From: Beijerinckiaceae bacterium
GTDB lineage: Bacteria; Pseudomonadota; Alphaproteobacteria; Rhizobiales; Beijerinckiaceae
Direction of reading: 5' to 3'
DNA: 55,993 nt
NCBI GenBank assembly: GCA_947478455.1
Contig: CANJWR010000010.1
Coordinates: forward strand, 1 to 55,993
Position numbers and translations under genes: made by a program. Below the pieces are notes generated by a model. That model was not told where the DNA came from, ran no database searches, and saw nothing but the letters and a program-made list of their open reading frames with translations. The first letter of the stretch is position 1; each line of letters opens with the position of its first letter. Of this stretch, positions 46,339 to 55,844 are shown piece by piece.

Positions 46339-48247
46339 TTCCGCCGCATCCGGTTCAAATCGCTCGTCGCATGCCGCAACGCTCGATGCAAGCAGCCGCG
46401 CGTCGGTCGATCGTACAAGTGGAAAGATCCCGGTCTCCATTGCGTTTTTGGCTGTGTACGGCGTTGCTCCGGGGGCTCTGATCGGTGCGGTTGCAGAAGC
46501 CCGGCGGATCGGCGTCAGTCCGGTCTCTGCTCTCCTGGCAGGTGGGACGATCACTGAGCGCGTCTATTTCCGCGCCCTTGCGCATCATCTGGCCCTGCCG
46601 TTCGACGATGGCGGCCTGCAGCTGGGCGCCGGAGCGCACTTTCCGCAATCAATCGCGTCGGGCGTTGCGCCCGTGCTGTTGGCTTCCGGCCGGGAGGGAT
46701 GGCTGATCGCGCCGGACGGACCAAAGGTGGAAGATCTTTTGCACCTTGCGCATGCAGGCCGCCTGCCGCGCGAACATCTGGCGATCACAACGCCATCGAG
46801 TCTGGCGCAGCGGGTGCGCTCCGCAAAAGAACGCCAGATCGCCCGGCACGCCAGTTCATCCCTGATGGAGCACGACCCGGCGTTCAGCGCCTGCTCGCCG
46901 CCAACGCCTCAACAGAAACTTGCGGGGTCTTCTTTCGGATTTCTGCTGCCGTTCGCGCTTTTCTACGGCGGCCCCTTCTGGGGCTTGTTATGCAGCATTT
47001 GCGGACTTGTGTTGTCTGGCGCGATCCTGCTTAGAATTTTTGCGACAGCCGCAAGTTACGAAAGCCAGCGGACGACCGAGAGAGCGCTGGCAGACGCCGA
47101 ACTGCCATTTTATACGATCGCAATTGCGCTGCATCGGGAAGAGGAAGTTATCGGGCAACTCGTGAATGCGCTCGACGCCATCGACTATCCGCGCGCGAAA
47201 CTGGACATTAAACTGATCGTCGAGGACGACGATGCGCCTATGATTGAGGCGATCCACGCTCTGGACCTGCCGCGGCGGTACGAATTGATCCGAGCTCCGA
47301 TCGGCGTTCCGCGCACGAAACCCCGAGCGCTTAACATGGCTCTGCCGGTGGCGCGCGGCTCGCTGCTGGTGGTGTTCGACGCCGAGGACAGGCCGGAGCC
47401 GGGTCAGTTACGGCTTGCGGCGCAGCGCTTTGCGGTTGCCCCGCCGCGTCTGGCCTGCCTTCAGGGCTCGCTGGTGATCGACAACGCCAACGACAATTGG
47501 CTGACGCGGCTCTTCGCCATTGAATATGCGACGCTGTTCGACGTGTTCAATCCGGGATTGGCCCAACTTTCGGTCCCGGTGCCGCTGGGCGGCACCTCGA
47601 ACCATTTTCGGGTCAATGCGCTGCGACGTGTCGCTGGCTGGGACGCGTGGAACGTGACCGAGGACATCGACCTCGGCGTTCGCCTCGCCCGCATGGGTTA
47701 CCGGATCGGGACATTGCCAACCGTCACGGACGAGGAAGCGCCCTCCACCCTCAACGCATGGCTCGTCCAGCGCCGCCGCTGGCTGAAAGGCTGGCTGCAG
47801 ACTCTCGTCACCCACAGCCGTGATCCCGGCCGGCTTGTGCGGGAACTGGGCGCGGCGCGGGCAGCCGCCACGATCGCGATGGTCGCAGGCGGCGTCATCG
47901 GGCCATTGCTGGGGCCGCTGTTCGGCGGATTTGCGCTTCTCGACGCCATCTTCGGCAATTTAATGACGCCGCAGACACCGCTGGAACTGGCGCAGAGCAC
48001 CTGCTGGATCTTCGTCGGGACGGCGGGCGTCATTTCGGCCTTCTGGCCCGCCCTGCTGGGCATGAAACGGCGCGGACTTCTGGGGCAATGGCCGTGGCTC
48101 TTTCTCATGCCGGCCTATTATGTCCTGCTGTCGCTGGCCGCCTGGGCGGCCCTTTTCGAGTTTTTCCGCGCTCCCTACCGCTGGGGCAAGACCCGGCACG
48201 GGCTGGCGAGGACTTCGCGGCGCGGTGAAGTTCCGGCCCGCAATTGA
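46325..48247 (+). CDS. Membrane glycosyltransferase (GT2) with GspE-N-like N-terminal domain
   Basis: This is a protein of about 640 residues. The N-terminal 150 residues (GVSPVSALLAGGTITERVYF, LASGREGWLIAPDG) look like the MshEN/GspE N-terminal domain found in NfrB-like proteins. A transmembrane hairpin follows, then a GT2 domain: AIALHREEEVIGQLV, VEDDD, FDAEDRPEPGQ (DxD-like), TEDIDLGVRL (the ED base) and QRRRWLKGW. Three or four C-terminal helices end it. It is a processive or polyprenol-type sugar transferase. The start is uncertain: GTG 46325 or ATG 46274. It precedes lysK by 78 bp. The product polymer is unknown. Confidence 0.8.
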   Translation: MPQVISAASGSNRSSHAATLDASSRASVDRTSGKIPVSIAFLAVYGVAPGALIGAVAEARRIGVSPVSALLAGGTITERVYFRALAHHLALPFDDGGLQLGAGAHFPQSIASGVAPVLLASGREGWLIAPDGPKVEDLLHLAHAGRLPREHLAITTPSSLAQRVRSAKERQIARHASSSLMEHDPAFSACSPPTPQQKLAGSSFGFLLPFALFYGGPFWGLLCSICGLVLSGAILLRIFATAASYESQRTTERALADAELPFYTIAIALHREEEVIGQLVNALDAIDYPRAKLDIKLIVEDDDAPMIEAIHALDLPRRYELIRAPIGVPRTKPRALNMALPVARGSLLVVFDAEDRPEPGQLRLAAQRFAVAPPRLACLQGSLVIDNANDNWLTRLFAIEYATLFDVFNPGLAQLSVPVPLGGTSNHFRVNALRRVAGWDAWNVTEDIDLGVRLARMGYRIGTLPTVTDEEAPSTLNAWLVQRRRWLKGWLQTLVTHSRDPGRLVRELGAARAAATIAMVAGGVIGPLLGPLFGGFALLDAIFGNLMTPQTPLELAQSTCWIFVGTAGVISAFWPALLGMKRRGLLGQWPWLFLMPAYYVLLSLAAWAALFEFFRAPYRWGKTRHGLARTSRRGEVPARN

Positions 48248-48325
48248 CGCCATGGGCCCCGACGCCTAATTTGCGCGTCCCGTTTCGCGCTCTCGCGACG
48301 GGACTTCTCGATCAGGGACCACATT

Positions 48326-50047
48326 ATGTCTTCCGCCGGAACACCGGCCGTCGCGCCTCTGTCGCTCGACGAAGCCGTCGCCACCGCCAACGCCTGGCCT
48401 TTCGAGGAGGCACGCAAACTCGTGGCGCGCGTCGAGCGCACCGGCCAGAAAGAGGTGCTGTTCGAGACCGGCTACGGTCCATCGGGACTGCCGCATATCG
48501 GCACGTTCGGTGAAGTGGCGCGCACCACCATGGTGCGTCACGCCTTCCGGATTCTCACGAAAGACAAGATCAAGACGCGACTGCTGGCGTTTTCCGACGA
48601 CATGGACGGCCTGCGCAAGGTGCCTGACAACGTGCCCAACAAGGAGATGCTGACCACGCATCTGGGCAAGCCGCTGACGCAGATCCCCGATCCGTTCAAC
48701 AAGTTCCAGAGCTTCGCGCACCACAACAATGCGATGTTGCGGACATTTCTCGACCGTTTCGGTTTCGACTACGAATTCGCGTCATCGACCGATTATTACG
48801 CCTCGGGGCGCTTCGATGCTGCGCTGCTGCACATGCTGGAAAACTTCGACCGCGTGCAGGCGATCATGCTGCCGTCGCTGCGCGAGGAGCGCGCCGCGAC
48901 CTATTCTCCGTTCCTTCCGATCCATCCGCGCACCGGCGTCGTGATGCAGGTGCCACTGGAAGCGCGCGACCCGAAGGCCGGAACGATCACATGGCGCGAC
49001 CCCGACAATGGCGAGGTGTTCGTCACGCAGATCACCGGCGGCCATTGCAAGCTGCAATGGAAGCCCGACTGGGCGATGCGCTGGTATGCGCTCAAGGTCG
49101 ATTACGAAATGGCCGGGAAGGATCTCATCGACTCGGTGAAGCTCTCCGGCAATATCGTGCGGGCTCTGGGGGGCGTCGCGCCCGAGGGCTTCAACTACGA
49201 GCTCTTCCTCGACGAGAAGGGCCAGAAGATTTCCAAGTCGAAGGGCAACGGCCTGACGATCGAGGACTGGCTGACCTATGCGAGCCCCGAGAGCCTGTCG
49301 CAGTTCATGTTCCAGAAGCCGCGCGAAGCCAAGCGTCTGCATTTCGACGTGATCCCGCGCACGGTGGACGAATATCTGCAGTTCCTGTCGGGTTATCAGC
49401 GGCAGGACTGGAAGCAGCGGCTGGGCAACCCGGTCTGGCACATCCATTCAGGCGAGCCGCCACAGCCGGAAGTGTTGCAGCATCCGGGCGAGAATACGCC
49501 CGGCACGGCAATCAGCTTTGCGATGCTGCTCAATCTGGCGACGGTCGCCAATAGCGAAGACCCGTCGGTTCTGTGGGCCTTCCTGCGCCGCTATGCGCCG
49601 GGCGTGTCGCCCCAAACGCATCCGCGTCTTGATGCGCTGGTGGGCTATGCGGTCGCGTATTTCCGCGACTTCGTGCGGCCGCAAAAGACCTACCGGCAAG
49701 CCGACGAGGTGGAGCGCGACGCGCTGGCCAACCTCGACGCCATGCTGGCCGGCCTGCCGGCCAATGCATCGGCGGAAGACATCCAGACCTCGCTCTACGA
49801 TGTCGCCCGCCCGATCCCGCGCTATCAGGATCTCAAGGCCAAGGGCGCGACGCCGGAGCGGCCCGGCGTGTCGAACGAATGGTTCAACATGCTCTATCAA
49901 ATCTTGCTGGGCGAGCAGCGCGGACCACGTTTCGGATCGTTTGCGGCGCTCTACGGCATTGCAGAAACCCGCGCACTCATCGCCAAGGCGCTGGCGGGCG
50001 ACCTGATGCGCGAGCACCAGGCGTTTCTGGCCAAACGCGCCGCCTGA
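48326..50047 (+). CDS. lysK: Lysyl-tRNA synthetase, class I
   Basis: This 573-residue class I enzyme carries GLPHIGTF (55-62, HIGH box) and KISKSKG (301-307, KMSKS box), as in archaea, spirochaetes and many alphaproteobacteria, and unlike the class II LysS of E. coli. It charges tRNA-Lys. ATG 48326 has no strong ribosome-binding site. A hairpin-rich stretch follows the stop (50063-50108). Confidence 0.96.
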   Translation: MSSAGTPAVAPLSLDEAVATANAWPFEEARKLVARVERTGQKEVLFETGYGPSGLPHIGTFGEVARTTMVRHAFRILTKDKIKTRLLAFSDDMDGLRKVPDNVPNKEMLTTHLGKPLTQIPDPFNKFQSFAHHNNAMLRTFLDRFGFDYEFASSTDYYASGRFDAALLHMLENFDRVQAIMLPSLREERAATYSPFLPIHPRTGVVMQVPLEARDPKAGTITWRDPDNGEVFVTQITGGHCKLQWKPDWAMRWYALKVDYEMAGKDLIDSVKLSGNIVRALGGVAPEGFNYELFLDEKGQKISKSKGNGLTIEDWLTYASPESLSQFMFQKPREAKRLHFDVIPRTVDEYLQFLSGYQRQDWKQRLGNPVWHIHSGEPPQPEVLQHPGENTPGTAISFAMLLNLATVANSEDPSVLWAFLRRYAPGVSPQTHPRLDALVGYAVAYFRDFVRPQKTYRQADEVERDALANLDAMLAGLPANASAEDIQTSLYDVARPIPRYQDLKAKGATPERPGVSNEWFNMLYQILLGEQRGPRFGSFAALYGIAETRALIAKALAGDLMREHQAFLAKRAA

Positions 50048-50217
50048 CCCGCCTTCGACAAAAGCCGCGCGACAAATGTCGAATGACGTTTTGCCGCGCG
50101 GCATTTGTGCACTGCGGTGACATCCATCAAGGCGTCGTCGACCCGACAGGTTCAGTCTTGCCCACGTGAAAGGGGCTGCGTCGCATTCGGCGCCGCCGAA
50201 ACGTGAAGGCAAAGACT

Positions 50218-50334
50218 ATGACCAGCGCAATCTTCTTCATGAAAGCCATGGGCCTCCTCGCCGGAGCATCGCTGCTGGTCGCGCTGGTGGCGGCGACGGC
50301 TGACGCCATAATGGGCAAGCGCAAGCTCCATTGA
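50218..50334 (+). CDS. 38-aa membrane microprotein
   Basis: ATG 50218 to TGA 50334 codes MTSAIFFMKAMGLLAGASL then a hydrophobic run ending ADAIMGKRKLH: a single transmembrane helix with a basic C-terminus. GAAGG lies 9 nt upstream. It sits in a 428-bp gap between lysK and a TctC gene. Hydrophobic short proteins of this layout are common; no family is recognised. It could be a real microprotein or a chance open frame. Confidence 0.45.
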   Translation: MTSAIFFMKAMGLLAGASLLVALVAATADAIMGKRKLH

Positions 50335-50445
50335 TCTGCGGCGCACCCTGCCGCCAAGGCTTCGCGGGGCGGTGCGATATCGTCGGATGCTGTTTGGCGC
50401 GCGGATGATTTCCGGCTGTTGCATTCAGGCTACGATCTGACAGAC

Positions 50446-50470
50446 TTCCCCCCAACAATATTGGGGGGAA
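50446..50470 (+). promoter_or_regulatory. Hairpin enclosing the ribosome-binding site of the third TctC gene
   Basis: TTCCCCCCAA (50446-50455) and TTGGGGGGAA (50461-50470) form a perfect 10-bp inverted repeat with a 5-nt loop. The G-run is the Shine-Dalgarno site, ending 5 nt before ATG 50476. In RNA it would be fully paired, so translation needs unfolding or a competing structure; as DNA it could be an operator. Confidence 0.65.
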
Positions 50471-50475
50471 AAGTC

Positions 50476-51564
50476 ATGCGCCGAATTTATCGTGCATTGG
50501 GCCTCATGCTGGCCGGATTTTCGACCACGACTTCAGTTTTTGCGGCGGACTTTTATCAGGGCAAGACCCTGAACATGATGATCAATTATCCTGCCGGCGG
50601 ACCTGCGGATTTTGAAGGCCGGATTATCGCCCGGCATCTCGCCAAACATATTCCGGGCAATCCCACCATCGTCGTTCGCAACATGGGCGGCGCAGCAGGA
50701 GCCGTCGGGGCAAACTGGCTTGGACAGGTGGCGGCGCCGGACGGACTCACGTTCGGTCATCTCACCGGCATCGCGTCAAAGGCCGCAAGCGGCGATCCAG
50801 CCGTGAAGATAGACCTCACTGCGCTAGAGTTTATTTCAACCGGCGTCGGCACAAGCGTCGCCTATGCGCGCACTGATATCGAACCGGGACTGAAGGCGCC
50901 AGCTGACATCTTGAAGGCGAAAAACTTCTGGACCGGCGGGCTGACGGCCGACAGCGGCAAGGATTTGCAGTTGCGCATGCAGCTTGATCTGCTCGGAGCC
51001 AGCTACCGCTATGTCACCGGCTATGCGGGCACGGCGGAAGCGCGACTGGCGTTCCAGCGCAGCGAAATTCAGGTCTATTCGGAATCGATGCCGACTTACC
51101 GCGCGCTGATTGAGCCTGGATTCGTCGTCACCGGACAGGCGATTCCACTCTGGTTCGATTCAAACGCCGAAACTGATCCGAACAAACGTAATCCTGATAC
51201 GGAAGGAATCGCGGCGCGCGCCTATCCGTTTTTCTACCGTGAAGTTCACGGCAAAGCCCCGTCGGGAAGATTGTGGGATGCCTTACAGGTCGTCGGAGAA
51301 ATGAGTTCGACATATCTGCGTCTTGTGGCCATGCCGCCGGGCTCACCGAAGGAATCCATCGAGGCTCTGAAAAAGGCCTTCGTGGCGCTGGCTGATGATC
51401 CGGAATTCAAAGCAGAAGCCACGACGGCAATGAAGTTCGTGCCAAAGTATCTCGTCGACGCCAAGGTCGAAAGAGAATTCAAGGAAAAACTCCACATGGA
51501 CCCGACGCTTCGCAAGTTCATTCAGGACTTCATCGAGAAGGGCAAGCAGATCGCCGGCAAATGA
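50476..51564 (+). CDS. TctC/Bug-family periplasmic receptor (copy 3 of 3)
   Basis: This 362-residue receptor has a signal peptide to about residue 23 (TTTSVFAA), then FYQGKTLNMMINYPAGGPA and HIPGNPTIVVRNMGGAAG. It is closer to copy 1 (17351) than to copy 2: both have YARxDxxxG and HGKAP segments. ATG 50476 lies behind a hairpin-paired ribosome-binding site. No TctA/TctB. It converges on the hybrid kinase gene, with stops adjoining. Confidence 0.86.
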   Translation: MRRIYRALGLMLAGFSTTTSVFAADFYQGKTLNMMINYPAGGPADFEGRIIARHLAKHIPGNPTIVVRNMGGAAGAVGANWLGQVAAPDGLTFGHLTGIASKAASGDPAVKIDLTALEFISTGVGTSVAYARTDIEPGLKAPADILKAKNFWTGGLTADSGKDLQLRMQLDLLGASYRYVTGYAGTAEARLAFQRSEIQVYSESMPTYRALIEPGFVVTGQAIPLWFDSNAETDPNKRNPDTEGIAARAYPFFYREVHGKAPSGRLWDALQVVGEMSSTYLRLVAMPPGSPKESIEALKKAFVALADDPEFKAEATTAMKFVPKYLVDAKVEREFKEKLHMDPTLRKFIQDFIEKGKQIAGK

Positions 51565-54500
51565 TCATTCGGCAGCGTTGCGCAATACCCGCCACTGACT
51601 AAGCAGAGAACGCAGTGCCGCCGGGCGCACAGGCTTGTTGAGAACACGCACGTCCAGCTCCGTGGCGCGGTCGCGCACTTCGGGCGTGCGATCCGCTGTC
51701 AGCAGCAGCGCCGGCAAATCCTGCCCGAGCATTTCGCGCAACGCCCCGATGGCGTCGAGTCCATCGCCCTCATCGAGATGATAATCCGCAATGGCGACGT
51801 CCGGCGTGCGTCCGAGGTCTTTAACTTTGCGCTGCGCCTCGTCCAGGCCCGAAGCGCAGATGACCCGACAGCCCCAGCCCGACAGCAAGGCCAGCATGCC
51901 TTCGAGGATGCGCGGATCGTTATCGATGGTCAGGACAGTCATCCCGGCCAACGGTTCGTGCGACGGAGTCGCCACAGTGGAGAGTTCGATCGAAGCGACA
52001 TCTGATACTGCCACAACAGGTATATCGACGGAAAAGACCGAGCCTTTGCCGGGCGTCGAATTCAGCCGGATGCGACTGTCGAGAACGCGGCCAAGGCGCT
52101 CCACAATCGACAGGCCCAGACCAAGTCCGCGCGCTGTTTTCGCGCCCTGAGCGAGACGCTCGAACTCGCGGAACACATTCGCCTGCTGGGATTCCGGAAT
52201 GCCCATTCCGGTATCCCACACCTCGATGCGGATGTTTGCGCCAGCGCGACGGCAGCCTACCAGCACGCTTCCCGAATTTGTGTATTTGATGCCGTTCGAA
52301 ATCAGGTTCTGCAGCAGACGACGCAACAAACGGCGATCCGTGCGCACGTTCAGCGTACAGGGAACGAAGCGGAGCCTGAGCCCCTTGCGGCGCGCCTGCG
52401 GTTCAAATTCGATGCGCAATTGCCGCAACAATTCATCAATACGGAAGTTTGAGGGCTCCGATTTCATCGCGCCTGCATCGAGACGCGAGATCTCCAGAAG
52501 CGCAGTCAGAATTTCTTCTACCGCTTCCAGCGACGCATCGAGATGGGTTGCGAGTTCGCCGGTCGATGAGGAGGCATCGATCACAACGGGTTTGTGTTCG
52601 CGTGTGCGCTCGACCAGCGATGTCGCATACAGACGCGCCGCATTGAGCGGTTGAAGAATGTCGTGGCTTGCGGCGGCAAGAAAGCGCGTTTTCGACAGGT
52701 TGGCGGCGTCAGCTTCGGACTTTGCGATGGCGAGGGCGCTGTTGAGGCGAACAAGTTCCTCGGTGCGTTCGCGTACGCGTTGTTCCAGCGTTTCGTTGGT
52801 GCGCTCCAGAGCTTCCTCGGCTTCCACGGCGTCGGTGACGTCCGTGTAGGTCGTCACCAGACCGCCATCCGGCATGCGAGCGGAACGGATTTCGATCACG
52901 CGCTGGGAGGGCGACAGGCGCAACCGAAATGGCTCGGTATCGTTGACGAGCGCTTCCAAACGTTGTGCGACGAATTCGTCCGAGCGGCCCGGCCCGTAAA
53001 GTCCACGTTCGGCGTTGTAACGCAGCAATTCTTCCAGCCCCAGGCCGACGCCGAGTTTGTCGGACGCGAGGTCGAAGAGGTCACGGAACTCGCGGTTCCA
53101 GCAGATCAACCGTAAATCTCGATCGAAAACCGTGATGCCCTGACGGGCGAAGTCGAGCGCATGTTGCAGCAAATCGCGATTGTATTGCAGCGTGGCGGAC
53201 GCCTGATCGATCAACCGCAAGGCGGCTTCGCGTGAGACATTCCGTCGCCGCAGCAACAGCGACAGAACGAGACGAGACGAGGCGGCCCCGATGGCCGACG
53301 CCAGCAGATGTTCGGCAAAGCGCAGCAAACGAATATCGGCTTCGTGGGCCGGGTTCGCCTCGACGCTAATTGACGCCATGAAGCCCTCGAAGGCGCGGCG
53401 TGTGTGTTCGGGGCCGAGATAACGTGCGACAGCGGTTTCGAGTTCGCTCACCGTGACATTGACGCCCCAGAGGCGGAACGCCTGCCCCATCGGGGTCGGC
53501 GAATGGCCGACGAAAATATCAGCCTGCAAGCGCTCGATGGGAGTGGTATGGCGGCTCAGCGAAAAGCCAACGAAACAGAGTATGTTGGCCCCGAGGCTCC
53601 ACAAAACGCCATGCACCAGCGTCGGCAATTCGATGTCGAGCATGCCGGTGGGCTTAAGGGCGGCGACGCCGAGCGGTCCGTATTCGACCAACGCTGCGAG
53701 CGCTTCCGATCCACCCGCCACCGAGGGCAGGAAGAGCGTGTAGGCCCACAGGGAGATGCCGGCAATGAGACCAGCAATAGCGCCGCGCGCAGTAGCGCGA
53801 GTCCAGAAAAGGCCGCCCACAAAGGCCGGCACGATCTGCGCCACGGCCGCAAAGGCCAGCAGGCCGATGGACGCCAGCCCCGCCTCGCCGGCCGAACGAT
53901 AATAGATGTAGCCAAGCCCCAGCATCAGTAGAATTGCGACGCGGCGCACGCCAAGCACGATCGAACCGAGGTCGCTCGTCTTCGACGTGGAGCCGAAACC
54001 CGCGCTGCGACCGCGTAGCAGAACCGGCATCACCAGATCGTTCGAGACCATGATCGACAGTGCGACCGATTCAACAATGACCATGGCGGTGGCGGCGGAA
54101 AGCCCGCCGATCATCGTAATGAGCGCAATAATGTCGGCGCGCCCGTGCAGCGGCAAAGCCAGCACGGTCATGTCGCGGTCGAAGCCGCTGCCCGGGAAAA
54201 GCAAAAGGCCGGCAATCGCCAGCGGCACAACGAAAATATTGATGACCACGAGATAGAGTGGAAACAACCATGCAGCGGTCTTCACATCCCGCTCGTCGCG
54301 GTTCTCGACCACCATCATCTGGAACTGGCGCGGCAGAAGAAGGATGCAGCAGGCAGACAGGAACGTGGTGGTGATCCATGTGTCATAGGACGGCGTCTGC
54401 GACACGACCGCTCGCACGCGCTCATCGGCGACGGCCTGCTGGGCGAGATCGCTGAAGCCGTTGAACATGCCCCAGGTGACATAAATTCCGAGGATCAGAA

Positions 54501-55125
54501 ATGCGGCGAGTTTGACCAGCGATTCCGTCGCAATGGCCAGAACCAGCCCGTCCTGATGTTCGGTCGCGTCGATATGGCGGGTGCCGAACGCCATGGCGAA
54601 ACCCGCCAGCATCACGGCGACCACCATCGGCAGAATGCCGCCTCCGGCGGAGGTCACAACCGCATCGCCGGCCGCAAACGAGTTCAGCACTGTCGAAATG
54701 CTGGCGGAAATCGCCTTGAGCTGCAGCGCAATGTATGGAACGACGCCGATCACCATGATGATCGCCACCAGCGCCGCAACAGGCTCCGACTTGCCGTAGC
54801 GCGCCGCCACGAAATCCGCGACGGACGTAATGTTCTGACCTTTTGCGAGACGCACGATCCGCAGGATGAATGGGTAGAAGAGTCCGACGACAATCAGCGG
54901 CCCGATATAGATCGGCAGGAAGTCGAGCCCGTGCGAAGAGGCAAGACCGACGGATCCGTAGAATGTCCACGAGGTGCAATAGACGCCCAGCGTCAGCGCA
55001 TAGACCACGGGCCGGATGCGGTTGCCCATGATCCGGCGTCCCCAGATATCGCCGTAATGGGCCACGACGAACAGCAGGCACAAATAGACAAGCGCCGTCA
55101 GAATTGTGACCGAACCGGCGACCAT
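51565..55125 (-). CDS. Transporter-fused hybrid sensor histidine kinase/response regulator
   Basis: This 1186-residue protein starts with a sodium:solute symporter (SSSF) domain of about 13 helices (1-500; VAHYGDIWGRRIMG, GYVV-like Na+ region, PRQFQMM). A linker and a PAS domain (about 665-780; GITVFDRDLRLICWN) follow. Then come a HisKA domain with His821 (AASHDILQPLNAARLY), HATPase (GIKYTNSG, GLGLGLSIVERLG), and a receiver with phospho-acceptor Asp1114 (VAIADYHLDEGDG) and Lys in VLNKPVRP. This is the CbrA/NahK-like group, which links solute passage or binding to signalling. No STAC domain is obvious. ATG 55125 follows GGGAG. The partner regulator is not here. Confidence 0.92.
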   Translation of the reverse strand: MVAGSVTILTALVYLCLLFVVAHYGDIWGRRIMGNRIRPVVYALTLGVYCTSWTFYGSVGLASSHGLDFLPIYIGPLIVVGLFYPFILRIVRLAKGQNITSVADFVAARYGKSEPVAALVAIIMVIGVVPYIALQLKAISASISTVLNSFAAGDAVVTSAGGGILPMVVAVMLAGFAMAFGTRHIDATEHQDGLVLAIATESLVKLAAFLILGIYVTWGMFNGFSDLAQQAVADERVRAVVSQTPSYDTWITTTFLSACCILLLPRQFQMMVVENRDERDVKTAAWLFPLYLVVINIFVVPLAIAGLLLFPGSGFDRDMTVLALPLHGRADIIALITMIGGLSAATAMVIVESVALSIMVSNDLVMPVLLRGRSAGFGSTSKTSDLGSIVLGVRRVAILLMLGLGYIYYRSAGEAGLASIGLLAFAAVAQIVPAFVGGLFWTRATARGAIAGLIAGISLWAYTLFLPSVAGGSEALAALVEYGPLGVAALKPTGMLDIELPTLVHGVLWSLGANILCFVGFSLSRHTTPIERLQADIFVGHSPTPMGQAFRLWGVNVTVSELETAVARYLGPEHTRRAFEGFMASISVEANPAHEADIRLLRFAEHLLASAIGAASSRLVLSLLLRRRNVSREAALRLIDQASATLQYNRDLLQHALDFARQGITVFDRDLRLICWNREFRDLFDLASDKLGVGLGLEELLRYNAERGLYGPGRSDEFVAQRLEALVNDTEPFRLRLSPSQRVIEIRSARMPDGGLVTTYTDVTDAVEAEEALERTNETLEQRVRERTEELVRLNSALAIAKSEADAANLSKTRFLAAASHDILQPLNAARLYATSLVERTREHKPVVIDASSSTGELATHLDASLEAVEEILTALLEISRLDAGAMKSEPSNFRIDELLRQLRIEFEPQARRKGLRLRFVPCTLNVRTDRRLLRRLLQNLISNGIKYTNSGSVLVGCRRAGANIRIEVWDTGMGIPESQQANVFREFERLAQGAKTARGLGLGLSIVERLGRVLDSRIRLNSTPGKGSVFSVDIPVVAVSDVASIELSTVATPSHEPLAGMTVLTIDNDPRILEGMLALLSGWGCRVICASGLDEAQRKVKDLGRTPDVAIADYHLDEGDGLDAIGALREMLGQDLPALLLTADRTPEVRDRATELDVRVLNKPVRPAALRSLLSQWRVLRNAAE

Positions 55126-55282
55126 TGGGGCTCCCTGCTACTCTCGCACCCACAGTCTATCACCAGCCAGCAGCAAATTCAGCCTCGCCAGAGTTAACGA
55201 AAGCTTTTGATCCTGCGAAACGACTGCTAGGCTTGGCTGCCGCTTTCAGCGGCATGACTACCCATTTTGGCAGGAGGCCGCC

Positions 55283-55702
55283 ATGTTGAAGGAATTCAAG
55301 GAATTTGCACTCAAGGGCAACGTGGTGGATCTCGCCATCGGCGTGATCATCGGCGCTGCGTTCAGCAAGATTGTCGACTCGCTCGTCAAGGACATAATCA
55401 TGCCGATCGTCGGCATGTTCGGAAATGCTGATTTCTCCAACTATTTCATTGCTCTGTCGAAGGCCATCACGGCCACCAATCTGGTCGACGCCCAGAAGCA
55501 GGGCCCGGTTCTGGCCTGGGGCAGTTTCGCCACCTATGTGGTCAACTTCATGATTGTGGCCTTCGTGCTGTTCATGATCGTGCGCGCCATGAATACGCTG
55601 AAGAAGAGCGAAGCGGCGGCAGCTGCTCCGGCTACGCCCGCCCCGCCGCCGGCGCAGGAAGTTCTCCTGACCGAAATCCGCGACCTTCTGGCCAAAAAAT
55701 AA
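55283..55702 (+). CDS. mscL: Large-conductance mechanosensitive channel
   Basis: This 139-residue pentameric channel subunit releases solutes on hypo-osmotic shock. TM1 carries the typical [20 protein letters not shown] pore helix (9-28) and TM2 is near 78-102 ([19 protein letters not shown]). The C-terminal cytoplasmic bundle ([12 protein letters not shown]) is preceded by an Ala/Pro linker. ATG 55283 follows GGCAGGAGGCC. A single gene, divergent from the hybrid kinase. Confidence 0.97.
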   Translation: MLKEFKEFALKGNVVDLAIGVIIGAAFSKIVDSLVKDIIMPIVGMFGNADFSNYFIALSKAITATNLVDAQKQGPVLAWGSFATYVVNFMIVAFVLFMIVRAMNTLKKSEAAAAAPATPAPPPAQEVLLTEIRDLLAKK

Positions 55703-55812
55703 GCGGACAGGCCCGTTTCGCAAACTCTGCGGAAGGGTTGTCTCTCTGGACAGCATAGCTATCGCGCCCGTTCAGGGCAGCCATGCAGTCTTGTTGGTTG
55801 AAATTGTGCGTC

Positions 55813-55830
55813 GCAATAATATTATATTGC
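55813..55830. repeat. AT-rich inverted repeat GCAATA-N6-TATTGC
   Basis: A perfect 6-bp inverted repeat around ATATTA lies between mscL and the IS end. It is locally much more AT-rich than its surroundings and could be a preferred insertion target or a stray promoter element. Confidence 0.4.
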
Positions 55831-55844
55831 ACAGCAGCGTGGCT

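Noticed and set aside
45439-46554. Longer start for the amino-acid-type receptor (72 extra residues)
   Set aside because: The extra residues would place the signal peptide internally and overlap the divergent glycosyltransferase frame.
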